Counted from the first letter of the stretch, positions 1-6,030 are shown. The stretch: DNA of 7,184 bases from Clostridia bacterium (GCA_017390225.1 JAFPCL010000091.1:1-7184); one strand, 5' to 3'. The notes: generated by a model not told the origin, from the sequence alone. A program made the numbers and translations.

Positions 1-3000
1 CAAGTGCTGTTTTGAAGGCATCAGAGGACGATCCGGAAAATGCACGGCTCAAGCGGCAATACAACATGGTGCAAAATGCTTCGGTCATGACGATGGACTC
101 TTTCTGTGTGGAAACCCTTCGCTCCTATTTTCTGGCGGCGGATATCGATCCGAATTTTACGATAATGGATGCTGCTGATGAGGAAATTCTGAAAAAAGAA
201 GTCATGGAAGAATGTTTTGAAGAATATTTCGTTGCGCAAAATCCGCGGTTTATTCGATTTTTGGATGCCTACGGCGGTATGCGTGGCACGGAGTCTGCAG
301 AAAAAATCATTTTATCGCTCCATACATTCTTGCAAACCGTGGCGTTTCCCGAGGCATGGCGCAAAATGGCTTTGGAAAAATATGAAATCACGGAATTTGA
401 AAATTCGTTTGCCGAAAAATGCTTGGTGGATTATGTGGCACGCAAGCTTTTGAAAGCGAAAAAAGAGCTGTATGGGGTTATGAACTTGGCAGATGCGGCA
501 GATGCACATAATGCACGGGTAGCAGAGGATATTCTGGAAATTGAAGTGCTGGCAAAGAGTGCTTCTTTGGAGGAATACAAACAAAGACTTGCCGGCTACA
601 GCATGACCCGTATGCCGACAGTCAAGGGCACACCAATCCCGAAATCGATGAGCGCCGCACGGACAACGGTGAAAAAACTGATAGCAGAGCTGACTGACAT
701 GGTGTGCATTGAAAAGGATGCGCTTTTGGATAGCATTGTCCGTCAATATCCCACGATTGATATGATTATGGAGATTGAAAAGCGGTTTTCCGCACTTCTT
801 TTTGAAAAAAAGAAAAGCCGTAACGGATACAGCTTTTCGGATTTGGAGCGGATTACACTGGAGCTTTTAACGGAAGAAACCGAAAGCGGCTATGTGCCGT
901 CGGCGACGGCAAAGGAAATTCGAGAGAAATTCGACGAAATCTATATTGATGAATATCAGGACACCAACTCCATGCAGGAAGCCATTTTCGGTGCTATCTC
1001 CGGGGAATGGGATGGAGAGCCCAACACTTTCCGTGTGGGGGATTTGAAGCAGAGTATTTATCGCTTTCGCCACACCAATCCGGAGCTTTTTGCAGAGAAA
1101 AAAAGAACCTACACATATGATGGTGAGAAAAACCGTAAAATCGTTATGAGTCGGAATTTCCGCAGTCGTCCCGAGGTTTTATCTGCCATCAATGATATTT
1201 TTGTTGAAACCATGACCGAGCGGGTGGGCGCGGTGGACTACACGGACAGAGAGGAATGGCTACACGCACCGGAAGAGCTGATGTATCATGACACAGCACC
1301 GCATCACGAAAAGGCGGAGCTTTTCATTCGTCTTACAGATGAAAACGAAAAGAAGACCTCCATTCAAGCCGAAGCTTATATGGTCGGAGAAAAAATCTTG
1401 GCGCTGATGCAAGACCCGACGTTTTTTGTTTTTGATAAGAAAACAGGGAAAAACCGCCGACCGGAGTATCGGGATTTTGCGGTGCTCACGAGAAAGAAAA
1501 AAGAGATTATTCCCGAATATATCGCGGCATTTGAAGCCTTGGGAATCCCTGTTTTGCATGAAGCACCCGAAAATTTTTACGAGAACTATGAGGTTGCCAT
1601 GCTTCTGTCGCTTCTTTCGGTGATTGATAATCCGTTGCAGGATGTGCCGATGGCGGCAGTCCTACATTCTCCGATGTTCGATTTTTCCGTCGATTTATTG
1701 TCGGATATTCGCTATTTTGGCGGCAAGGGTGAAATCTATACCGCCATGCAGAAATATGTAACAGTCTTAAAAGAAAAGGATAAATCCGAACAAGAAGTTT
1801 TATGGGAAAAGAAGCTCACAGATGCACTGGAAAAGCTAAAACGGTGGAACGAAATGGCACGAATTTTGCCGCTTGTGGAGCTGATGGAGCTTTTGATTCG
1901 GGAAACGGGTTGGGACGATTATGTCAGCGCCATGCCCGGCGGCACCATGCGGCTTCACAACATCAAAAGCTTGTGCCGTCGTGCCGAGAAATATGAATCC
2001 GTTTCTTATCGAGGGCTTGCATATTTCTTGCAATTTGTGGATAAAACAAAACAGCAAGAATTTAAAGAAGATGTGTCTTTGCCAATGTCCAACGAAATCA
2101 ATGTGCCGCATATCATGAGTATTCATAAAAGCAAGGGGCTGGAATTTCCTGTCGTTTTCGTTGTAAATGCAGACAAAAAATTCAATGAGATGGAAGCGCA
2201 AGAAAAACTGGTACTTTTAGAAGAAAAAGGCATGGCGATTGTAGAGGTTGATGAAAAACGCCGTATTTCCCAAGAGACACTATATCATAAAGTGTTTTCC
2301 GATGAAATTATTGCCGATATTCGAAGTGATGAGATTCGTATTCTTTATGTAGCGATGACACGTGCCCGAGAAAAATTATATGTATCGGCATGCTTGCCGC
2401 AAGAAAATTATGAACGTGTTCGAGAATCATGGACGAATGCGGGCGAGGAAGATTCCATGTTTGCGCGCTCTTATCTGGACTGGGTGGCGCCGGCGGCAAT
2501 GAAGAGTACACACTGGACAATTTCGGAAGTAACGGAAAAGCCCGCGGCAGTGGAAACGGAAGCGGAAATATCCATGACGGAACTACAGGAAGAAGAGGAA
2601 GCTGTTTCCGTGAATTGGGAGGATAGATTCTCTTTTAGCTATCCTTACGAAGCGGAAACGACTGTTCCCGGCAAGTTTTCCGTTACAGAGCTCAAGCGGA
2701 TGCATGCTTTGGAAGAAGACACAGCTTCTTTCGTAAACCTTGCGAAAAAGCCGAAGTTTGCCGAAGAAATGAAAAAGGGCTTTACAAATGCCGAAAAAGG
2801 GAGTATAATACATACAATACTTGAACATATGGATTTTAGGACAGCGACAAAAGAAAAGCTGCCCGAAATCTTGGCAGACATGGTGCAGAAAGGGATATTG
2901 TCGGCGCAGGAGACGGAAGCTGTGGATTGTTCCATGATCGAAGCTTTCCTGCAATCATCTGTTTTCAAACGGATGCAAAATGCCGATGTTCTCTACAGAG

Positions 3001-3293
3001 AAACGCCCTTTACCTATTTGAAGCCCATAGGCGAAATCATGGAAGGCTATGCAGGCGAGGAAAGCACCATGGTGCAGGGAATTATCGACTGCTGGTTCAA
3101 GGAAGGGGAGAATGTGATTCTGGTCGACTACAAGACCGATCGGGTATCCTCCAAAAATGAGCTGATTGAAAGATACCGCACACAGCTTGCTCTGTATGAC
3201 GAGGCAATAGAGCATATCACCGGGAAAAAAGCGGCGGAAATAATCATATACTCTTTATATTTAAAAGAAGCCATCGTGCTTGAGAAAGGATGA
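1..3293 (+). CDS. addA: ATP-dependent helicase/nuclease subunit A (AddA), 5'-truncated by window edge
   Basis: AddA is the UvrD/RecB-type (SF1A) helicase and 3'-strand nuclease of the AddAB complex, which resects double-strand breaks for RecA-dependent repair. The frame is open from base 3; the first possible start (TTG at 12) is not the real one, because Walker A and the first roughly 80 residues lie outside the window. Numbering from that TTG: motif Ia ASVMTMDSFC (23-32), Walker B DEYQDTN (313-319), motif III GDLKQSIYRFR (343-353), motif IV SRNFRSR (380-386), motif V SIHKSKGLEFP (703-713), motif VI YVAMTRARE (779-787). The C-terminal PD-(D/E)XK nuclease shows GSIIH (His934), GIID (Asp1026) and VDYKTD (Asp1039, Lys1041), so all nuclease residues are present and the enzyme looks active. 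Length fits the roughly 1,200-residue family. addB normally lies just upstream. RecB is less likely because of overall length and the Gram-positive context. Confidence 0.96.
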   Translation, partial: SAVLKASEDDPENARLKRQYNMVQNASVMTMDSFCVETLRSYFLAADIDPNFTIMDAADEEILKKEVMEECFEEYFVAQNPRFIRFLDAYGGMRGTESAEKIILSLHTFLQTVAFPEAWRKMALEKYEITEFENSFAEKCLVDYVARKLLKAKKELYGVMNLADAADAHNARVAEDILEIEVLAKSASLEEYKQRLAGYSMTRMPTVKGTPIPKSMSAARTTVKKLIAELTDMVCIEKDALLDSIVRQYPTIDMIMEIEKRFSALLFEKKKSRNGYSFSDLERITLELLTEETESGYVPSATAKEIREKFDEIYIDEYQDTNSMQEAIFGAISGEWDGEPNTFRVGDLKQSIYRFRHTNPELFAEKKRTYTYDGEKNRKIVMSRNFRSRPEVLSAINDIFVETMTERVGAVDYTDREEWLHAPEELMYHDTAPHHEKAELFIRLTDENEKKTSIQAEAYMVGEKILALMQDPTFFVFDKKTGKNRRPEYRDFAVLTRKKKEIIPEYIAAFEALGIPVLHEAPENFYENYEVAMLLSLLSVIDNPLQDVPMAAVLHSPMFDFSVDLLSDIRYFGGKGEIYTAMQKYVTVLKEKDKSEQEVLWEKKLTDALEKLKRWNEMARILPLVELMELLIRETGWDDYVSAMPGGTMRLHNIKSLCRRAEKYESVSYRGLAYFLQFVDKTKQQEFKEDVSLPMSNEINVPHIMSIHKSKGLEFPVVFVVNADKKFNEMEAQEKLVLLEEKGMAIVEVDEKRRISQETLYHKVFSDEIIADIRSDEIRILYVAMTRAREKLYVSACLPQENYERVRESWTNAGEEDSMFARSYLDWVAPAAMKSTHWTISEVTEKPAAVETEAEISMTELQEEEEAVSVNWEDRFSFSYPYEAETTVPGKFSVTELKRMHALEEDTASFVNLAKKPKFAEEMKKGFTNAEKGSIIHTILEHMDFRTATKEKLPEILADMVQKGILSAQETEAVDCSMIEAFLQSSVFKRMQNADVLYRETPFTYLKPIGEIMEGYAGEESTMVQGIIDCWFKEGENVILVDYKTDRVSSKNELIERYRTQLALYDEAIEHITGKKAAEIIIYSLYLKEAIVLEKG
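3285..3290 (+). promoter_or_regulatory. Ribosome binding site that decides the start of the gene after addA
   Basis: AAAGGA lies 8 bases before ATG 3299. The earlier in-frame ATG at 3290, which overlaps the addA stop as ATGA, has this same purine run directly abutting it and no proper spacing. The start at 3299 is therefore preferred. The site is inside the last codons of addA, which suggests translational coupling. Confidence 0.6.
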
Positions 3294-3298
3294 AAAAC

Positions 3299-3814
3299 AT
3301 GGCAGAAGAAGTAACGAGAAGAAATTACAGAAAGAAAAAAGGGCCGTCCAAAGGCGTTCGAATCATTATATGGACGGTGGTTTTCCTTCTGTGCTTCTTT
3401 GTTCCCTTTTTCATTATTTATTTTGGAAACAGTAACGAAGAGCCGCAGCTGCCGACCGAGGTGCAAGACAACACCGAGCAAATCACGCCGGAAGCACGCA
3501 TCTATCAGTTAGAGCAAGAAAATGAACAGCTCCGTTTGCAGATTCGAGATCTGGAAACGAAGCTGGATGAGATGAGTATGCAAAATGCAGCTATAGGCAA
3601 TACCAACGCGGAAAATCAAGGCGAAACAACGACCACAAACGACCGTCCTGCAGACAACAATGGTTGGGAAGAGCTTCCCACACAGGTACCGGAAGACACC
3701 GTATCGGAACCTCCGGCACAAGAGGAAGCACCTTCTTCCGAGCCTGTGCCTGATGCGCCGGCAGAACCCGAAGTTGAAAGCGATCCGTCGTTTTTCGGGA
3801 GCAACGGCTTATAA
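3299..3814 (+). CDS. Hypothetical bitopic membrane protein with coiled coil and Pro/Glu-rich tail
   Basis: Not recognised as a named family. The 171-residue protein has a short basic N-terminus (RRNYRKKKGPSKGVR, about 7-21), one hydrophobic segment (about 22-42, WTVVFLLCFFVPFFIIYF), then a leucine-heptad coiled coil (about 66-95, containing LEQENEQLRLQIRDLETKL) and a low-complexity tail rich in Pro, Glu, Ser and Thr (about 105-165). Positive-inside charge predicts cytoplasmic N-terminus and an extracytoplasmic coiled coil and tail. It lies 5 bases after the addA stop, or overlaps it if ATG 3290 is used, so it is probably cotranscribed with addA. The architecture recalls small FtsL/DivIC-like division or wall-associated proteins, but the disordered tail does not fit those and I make no functional claim. 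Its last codons overlap the 3' end of trmB on the other strand. Confidence 0.8.
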   Translation: MAEEVTRRNYRKKKGPSKGVRIIIWTVVFLLCFFVPFFIIYFGNSNEEPQLPTEVQDNTEQITPEARIYQLEQENEQLRLQIRDLETKLDEMSMQNAAIGNTNAENQGETTTTNDRPADNNGWEELPTQVPEDTVSEPPAQEEAPSSEPVPDAPAEPEVESDPSFFGSNGL

Positions 3815-4426
3815 GGGAAAGGCTTCCAAACGATAAATCGGCAGTCCCTGCGACGAAAAATGTGTTTCATATTCCGTCATGATATTGTTCTCGCAAAAAG
3901 GACTGTTATGCAGATCCCAAGTGATGTTTTTAAGTCCGAAGCCGTTTTGCGACAAGCTTTCGATAGAGAATAAAAACAAATCACGGTTATCCGTTTTCAT
4001 GTGGAGCTCGCCGCCTTCTGCCAAGAGTCTTTTATAGACCGGCAAGAAGCTTTTATACGTCAGACGGCGCTTGGCATGCTTCTTTTTCGGCCAGGGATCG
4101 CTGAAGTTCAGGTAGATAATCTTGCAGCATCCGTCGGGCATATGCTCTGCGGTCTTTAGGAAGTTGCCTGCCACGAAGCGAAGGTTTTGAATATTCATTT
4201 CCTGTGCTTTTTCGGCAGCTAAAATCAAAACATTTTCAATCATTTCCGACGCAACATAGCTTTGCGTCGGATTTTTTTCGGCATGCGCACAGATAAAGCC
4301 GCCTTTGCCGCATCCGACTTCCAAAAACACAGGTTCATTAATCACCAAGTTTTCAGGACGGAACATGAGTGTATTCTCCAACACACCGACACGTTCTGCC
4401 AGATGTTTTCTTTTATGCATCCGCAT
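3809..4426 (-). CDS. trmB: tRNA (guanine-N7-)-methyltransferase TrmB
   Basis: TrmB transfers a methyl group from S-adenosylmethionine to N7 of G46 in the variable loop of many tRNAs, in the cytoplasm. The 205-residue protein has SAM-binding motif I LEVGCGKGGF (35-44), the acidic SAM-ribose region around ASEM (59-62), AGN (86-88), the family hallmark NFSDPWPKKKHAKRR (107-121) and the C-terminal KTDN (144-147) and TEYE (184-187) motifs. Length is normal (bacterial TrmB about 205-240). ATG at 4426 is preceded by GGAGG with 8-base spacing, and the N-terminus MRMHKRKH matches the basic start usual for the family. It is convergent with the addA-linked gene and overlaps it by 6 bases; no terminator is visible between them. 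It has its own likely promoter (4460-4488), though read-through from tspO is possible. Confidence 0.97.
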   Translation of the reverse strand: MRMHKRKHLAERVGVLENTLMFRPENLVINEPVFLEVGCGKGGFICAHAEKNPTQSYVASEMIENVLILAAEKAQEMNIQNLRFVAGNFLKTAEHMPDGCCKIIYLNFSDPWPKKKHAKRRLTYKSFLPVYKRLLAEGGELHMKTDNRDLFLFSIESLSQNGFGLKNITWDLHNSPFCENNIMTEYETHFSSQGLPIYRLEAFPL

Positions 4427-4459
4427 GGTTTTTTCCTCCGTTTACAATCAGATGACAGC

Positions 4460-4488
4460 ATTATACGTCATTTGGAGAAAAAAAGCAA
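4460..4488 (-). promoter_or_regulatory. Predicted sigma-A promoter of trmB
   Basis: On the minus strand, a perfect -10 TATAAT (4465-4460) is preceded after 17 bases by TTGCTT (4488-4483), which matches the -35 consensus at three of six positions. It would start transcription about 25 bases before the trmB start codon, in the 83-base gap after tspO. The -10 is strong and the -35 weak. Confidence 0.6.
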
Positions 4489-4509
4489 TGCAAAATTTAA
4501 AATTTTATC

Positions 4510-4974
4510 TTATCGGTTTAAAAACCAGATGGCAAAATTCAAATACGCCGCAAAGGTGACCCAAAGAAGATACGGAATCTGAAGATAAGCTGCAATTTTG
4601 TCTTTGGAACGGAACTTTTTGATCATCAGAATAATGCACAGCCACAAAAGCAAAAGCCACAAAAAAGAGAACAAAAAGGCACGAAGATTAAAGAAGAAAA
4701 TGCTCCAGAAGAAATTGATGCCAAGTTGCAAAAAGAAAACAAAAAGCGCATTATTCTGCGGAAGCCGCAGTTTCGAAACCCGTGCCGCCCCAATCCCCAT
4801 GAGCACATAAAGAATCGACCAAACCACCGGAAACAGCCACCCGGGCGGTGTGAGCGGCGGCGTGTTGATGCTCTCATAAATATCCATGGAATCTTTCGTC
4901 AAAAACGCCGCCAAAGCCCCCACACCCAAAGATATGCCGATATAAATAACATAAGGTTTTATTTTTTTCCACAT
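4510..4974 (-). CDS. tspO: TspO/MBR family tryptophan-rich membrane protein
   Basis: TspO/MBR proteins are five-helix membrane proteins that bind porphyrins and other hydrophobic ligands; bacterial roles include oxidative or photosensitised stress responses, and the exact role varies. This 154-residue protein has five hydrophobic segments (about 8-27, 46-66, 76-96, 99-118, 131-152). It carries the family marks PPLTPPGWLFPVVWSILY (39-56), QLGINFFWS (83-91) and PYLLWVTFAAYLNFAIW (134-150), the last covering the helix-5 ligand-binding region. Length is typical (about 150-170). ATG 4974 is preceded by GGAGG with 7-base spacing. A weak possible -10 (TACAAT, 5012-5007) lies upstream, but I found no convincing -35. 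It is divergent from the strong promoter at 5053-5081, and trmB follows on the same strand. The ligand and physiological role cannot be read from sequence. Confidence 0.93.
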   Translation of the reverse strand: MWKKIKPYVIYIGISLGVGALAAFLTKDSMDIYESINTPPLTPPGWLFPVVWSILYVLMGIGAARVSKLRLPQNNALFVFFLQLGINFFWSIFFFNLRAFLFSFLWLLLLWLCIILMIKKFRSKDKIAAYLQIPYLLWVTFAAYLNFAIWFLNR

Positions 4975-5052
4975 ACAAGTGCCTCCACAAAAAATATTTC
5001 GGTTCTATTGTATGATAAAACAGAAAAAATAATTTAAAAAAGATAAGAATAC

Positions 5053-5081
5053 TTGACAAAAATCCATGGAATAAATATAAT
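5053..5081 (+). promoter_or_regulatory. Perfect-consensus sigma-A promoter (TTGACA-17-TATAAT)
   Basis: TTGACA (5053-5058) and TATAAT (5076-5081) are separated by exactly 17 bases, with an A/T-rich tract before the -35 that could act as an UP element. Transcription would start near 5088. Such perfect promoters are typical of stable RNA genes; the tRNA-Thr gene in this window has one of the same strength and spacing. It drives the four-helix-bundle gene and, with no terminator seen in between, probably tRNA-Leu. Its original target may have been the tRNA alone. Confidence 0.9.
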
Positions 5082-5105
5082 ACTATCGTACACAGAAGAA
5101 TGGAC

Positions 5106-5130
5106 AATTGAAAATGGAAAGTTGAAAGTG
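5106..5130 (+). repeat. Left arm of inverted repeat flanking the four-helix-bundle gene
   Basis: This 25-base arm (core TTGAAAATGGAAAGTTG) matches the reverse complement of 5483-5507 at 21 of 25 positions. Two of the four differences would be G-U pairs in RNA, giving 23 of 25 pairable positions. It lies in the 5' leader, ending 9 bases before the start codon. The arm itself is built of short TTGAAAAT-like units. Confidence 0.8.
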
Positions 5131-5139
5131 AGCGGATAA

Positions 5140-5484
5140 ATGGAAAACATCGTTGAAACCAAGAGCTTTAGCTTTGCAGTCAGGATTGTCAATTTGTATA
5201 AGTATTTAACCGGCAAAAAGAAAGAATATATTCTTTCTAAGCAGTTACTTCGTAGCGGCACAAGTATCGGTGCAAATGTTGCGGAGGCTGAACAAGCACA
5301 AAGCAACCCCGACTTTGTTTCGAAAATGAGTATTGCATTAAAAGAAACTGCAGAAACAAAGTATTGGATTAAACTTTTAAAAGCAACAGGCTTTCTTTCT
5401 GAAAAAGAAAGCAATTCACTTTTGGCAGATTGTATTGAATTGGAAAAAATATTGGTAAGTATAGTAAAATCTTCTAAACAATAA
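5140..5484 (+). CDS. Four-helix-bundle protein (23S rRNA intervening-sequence protein family)
   Basis: The 114-residue all-alpha protein matches the S23/IVP four-helix-bundle family, whose members occur in 23S rRNA intervening sequences and as free-standing genes; their biochemical role is not established. Family marks are KSFSFAVRIVNLYKYL (8-23), QLLRSGTSIGANVAEAEQAQS (35-55 region) and FVSKMSIALKETAETKYW (59-76), with a final helix near 88-112. Length is normal and the frame intact. The start ATG 5140 fits the conserved N-terminus, but its ribosome binding site is poor: only a GAGCGG-like run 4 bases away. The gene has a perfect upstream promoter, is enclosed by complementary repeats, and ends 38 bases before tRNA-Leu. 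Its stop codon overlaps the right repeat. The Avd protein of diversity-generating retroelements has a related fold, but no reverse transcriptase or template repeat is present here. Confidence 0.93.
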   Translation: MENIVETKSFSFAVRIVNLYKYLTGKKKEYILSKQLLRSGTSIGANVAEAEQAQSNPDFVSKMSIALKETAETKYWIKLLKATGFLSEKESNSLLADCIELEKILVSIVKSSKQ

Positions 5485-5507
5485 TTTTCAATTTTCCATT
5501 CTCAATT
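5483..5507 (-). repeat. Right arm of inverted repeat, overlapping the stop codon
   Basis: This is the partner of 5106-5130 (21 of 25 identical as reverse complement). It begins within the TAA stop (5482-5484). Beyond it (5508-5517) a further partial unit of the same TTGAAAAT type is seen, so the right side holds about one more short repeat unit than the left. Confidence 0.8.
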
Positions 5508-5522
5508 TTCAATTTAATATTT

Positions 5523-5607
5523 GCGGATGTGGCGGAATTGGCAGACGTGCAAGATTTAGGTTCTTGTGTCTTTCGGCGTGCAGGTTCAAGTCCTGTCATC
5601 CGCACCA
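5523..5607 (+). tRNA. tRNA-Leu, anticodon UAG
   Basis: This 85-base class II tRNA has a perfect 7-bp acceptor stem (GCGGATG with CATCCGC), discriminator A and an encoded CCA. The anticodon stem CAAGA/TCTTG (5550-5554, 5562-5566) encloses the loop TTTAGGT, placing anticodon TAG at 5557-5559, which reads CUN leucine codons. A long variable arm follows (about 5567-5579) and then the T-arm (5580-5594, loop TTCAAGT). The closing T-stem pair is G-U. No promoter lies clearly between the preceding gene and the tRNA; only a weak TTGAAT-19-TATAGT (5435-5465) is present. It is therefore probably transcribed from 5053-5081 through the four-helix-bundle gene and released by RNase P and 3' processing. Confidence 0.97.
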
Positions 5608-5645
5608 AATGAAAAGAGTACCTTCGGGTACTCTTTTCATTTGGT
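5604..5645 (+). terminator. Intrinsic terminator of tRNA-Leu, UUCG tetraloop, overlapping the CCA end
   Basis: Left arm 5604-5622 and right arm 5627-5645 are perfectly complementary over 19 bp around a C(TTCG)G tetraloop (5623-5626). The G/C-containing core GAGTACC/GGTACTC is followed by TTTTCATTT, the termination tract, which also forms the lower stem. The left arm starts inside the tRNA (discriminator A and CCA). The A-tract on the other side means it could also stop minus-strand transcription. Confidence 0.88.
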
Positions 5646-5656
5646 TGTAATCAAAA

Positions 5657-5812
5657 AGGACTTGAACCTATCGAGGGCACGAAAGCGTAAAGCCAAACAG
5701 TCCGGTGGACTGTTTGGTAGCGGAGTGGTGCGCCGTCCGGTACAGAAATGCACAAGCATTTGGGTGGGCAAGCAGGGAAGATGCGAAGCGGCTTCGTCCT
5801 GTCATTTGAACC
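5657..5812. ncRNA. Structured non-coding module between two convergent tRNAs (unassigned)
   Basis: No credible protein is encoded here; open frames across it run into the tRNAs. It begins with AGGACTTGAACCT (5657-5669), the exact reverse complement of the tRNA-Leu T-arm (5582-5594). Three clear hairpins follow: 5693-5703 with 5707-5717 (11 bp perfect, loop GGT); 5746-5751 with 5756-5761 (AAATGC/GCATTT, loop ACAA); and 5784-5788 with 5792-5796 (CGAAG/CTTCG, loop CGG), extendable through 5772-5776 with 5798-5802. It looks richer in G/C than its flanks. My impression is that similar modules recur next to tRNA genes in Clostridia, but this is from memory and unverified. No promoter of its own is evident and the strand is unknown. 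Confidence 0.4.
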
Positions 5813-5813
5813 A

Positions 5814-5860
5814 AAGTAAAAAACAGCAGAGGCTATGTTTACCATAGCCTCTGCTGTTTT
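5814..5860 (-). terminator. Intrinsic terminator of tRNA-Thr
   Basis: On the minus strand, an 18-bp stem (5860-5843 with 5837-5820, core ACAGCAGAGGCTATG) with a 5-base loop is followed by a run of six T ending near 5818. The first stem base is the final A of the tRNA CCA. The plus-strand side ends in TTTT, so weaker termination in that direction is possible. Confidence 0.88.
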
Positions 5861-5934
5861 GGAGCTGGTGAAAGGAATCGAACCTTCAACCTGCTCATTA
5901 CGAATGAGCTGCTCTACCATTGAGCCACACCAGC
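5860..5934 (-). tRNA. tRNA-Thr, anticodon CGU
   Basis: This 75-base tRNA on the minus strand has a perfect 7-bp acceptor stem (GCTGGTG with CACCAGC), discriminator T and an encoded CCA. The anticodon stem GCTCA/TGAGC encloses TTCGTAA, giving anticodon CGT (plus-strand 5902-5900), which reads ACG. D-arm GCTCAATGGTAGAGC and T-loop TTCGATT are canonical. It has its own perfect promoter about 22 bases upstream and its terminator immediately after the CCA, so it is a single-gene tRNA unit convergent with tRNA-Leu. Confidence 0.97.
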
Positions 5935-5956
5935 AAAAATATTCGGAACGAGATAT

Positions 5957-5985
5957 ATTATAAACGATGTTTTTTCTTTTGTCAA
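5957..5985 (-). promoter_or_regulatory. Perfect-consensus promoter of tRNA-Thr
   Basis: On the minus strand, TTGACA (5985-5980) and TATAAT (5962-5957) are separated by 17 bases; transcription would start near 5950, about 16 bases before the tRNA. The palindrome TTTTTGCAAAAA lies just upstream of the -35 and could serve as an A/T-rich UP element. Confidence 0.92.
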
Positions 5986-6030
5986 GTGTTTTTGCAAAAA
6001 TCGCAAAACTTTATTTCCAAAGGGGACTTA

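Larger units (their letters stand above)
5096..5519 (+). mobile_element. Putative IVS-like insert: four-helix-bundle gene bounded by inverted repeats
   Basis: The unit consists of an A/G-rich left repeat, a single four-helix-bundle gene and a complementary right repeat. It sits between a perfect promoter and the tRNA-Leu it would otherwise transcribe. Related proteins are known from intervening sequences in 23S rRNA helices, which are likewise bounded by complementary arms. Outer limits are approximate: I see no clear target-site duplication and no transposase. That it is an insert is inferred from the repeats and from promoter-to-tRNA spacing. Confidence 0.4.

Noticed and set aside
4492..4506. 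A/T-only palindrome after tspO, considered as its terminator
   Set aside because: The stem has no G/C pairs and almost no loop; the following T run is separated by several bases. It would be too unstable to call.
5435..5465. Possible separate promoter for tRNA-Leu (TTGAAT, 19-base spacer, TATAGT)
   Set aside because: Spacing is long, both boxes are imperfect, and it lies inside the coding region; too weak beside the perfect promoter at 5053-5081, though not excluded.
5140..5484. Avd accessory protein of a diversity-generating retroelement
   Set aside because: The fold class is related, but there is no reverse transcriptase, template repeat or variable target gene in the window, and the sequence fits the 23S IVP-type family better.
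5096..5519. Classical insertion sequence or transposon
   Set aside because: No transposase and no target-site duplication were found; only the complementary arms and the single small gene support mobility.
5566..5847. Open frame of 93 codons on the plus strand across the tRNA-Leu 3' half and the structured module
   Set aside because: It starts inside the tRNA-Leu gene, runs through a terminator and several hairpins, has no ribosome binding site and encodes low-quality basic sequence; it is a by-product of non-coding DNA.
5651..5920. Open frame of 89 codons on the minus strand covering most of tRNA-Thr
   Set aside because: Its first part is the translation of tRNA-Thr itself and it crosses that tRNA's terminator, so it is not a gene.
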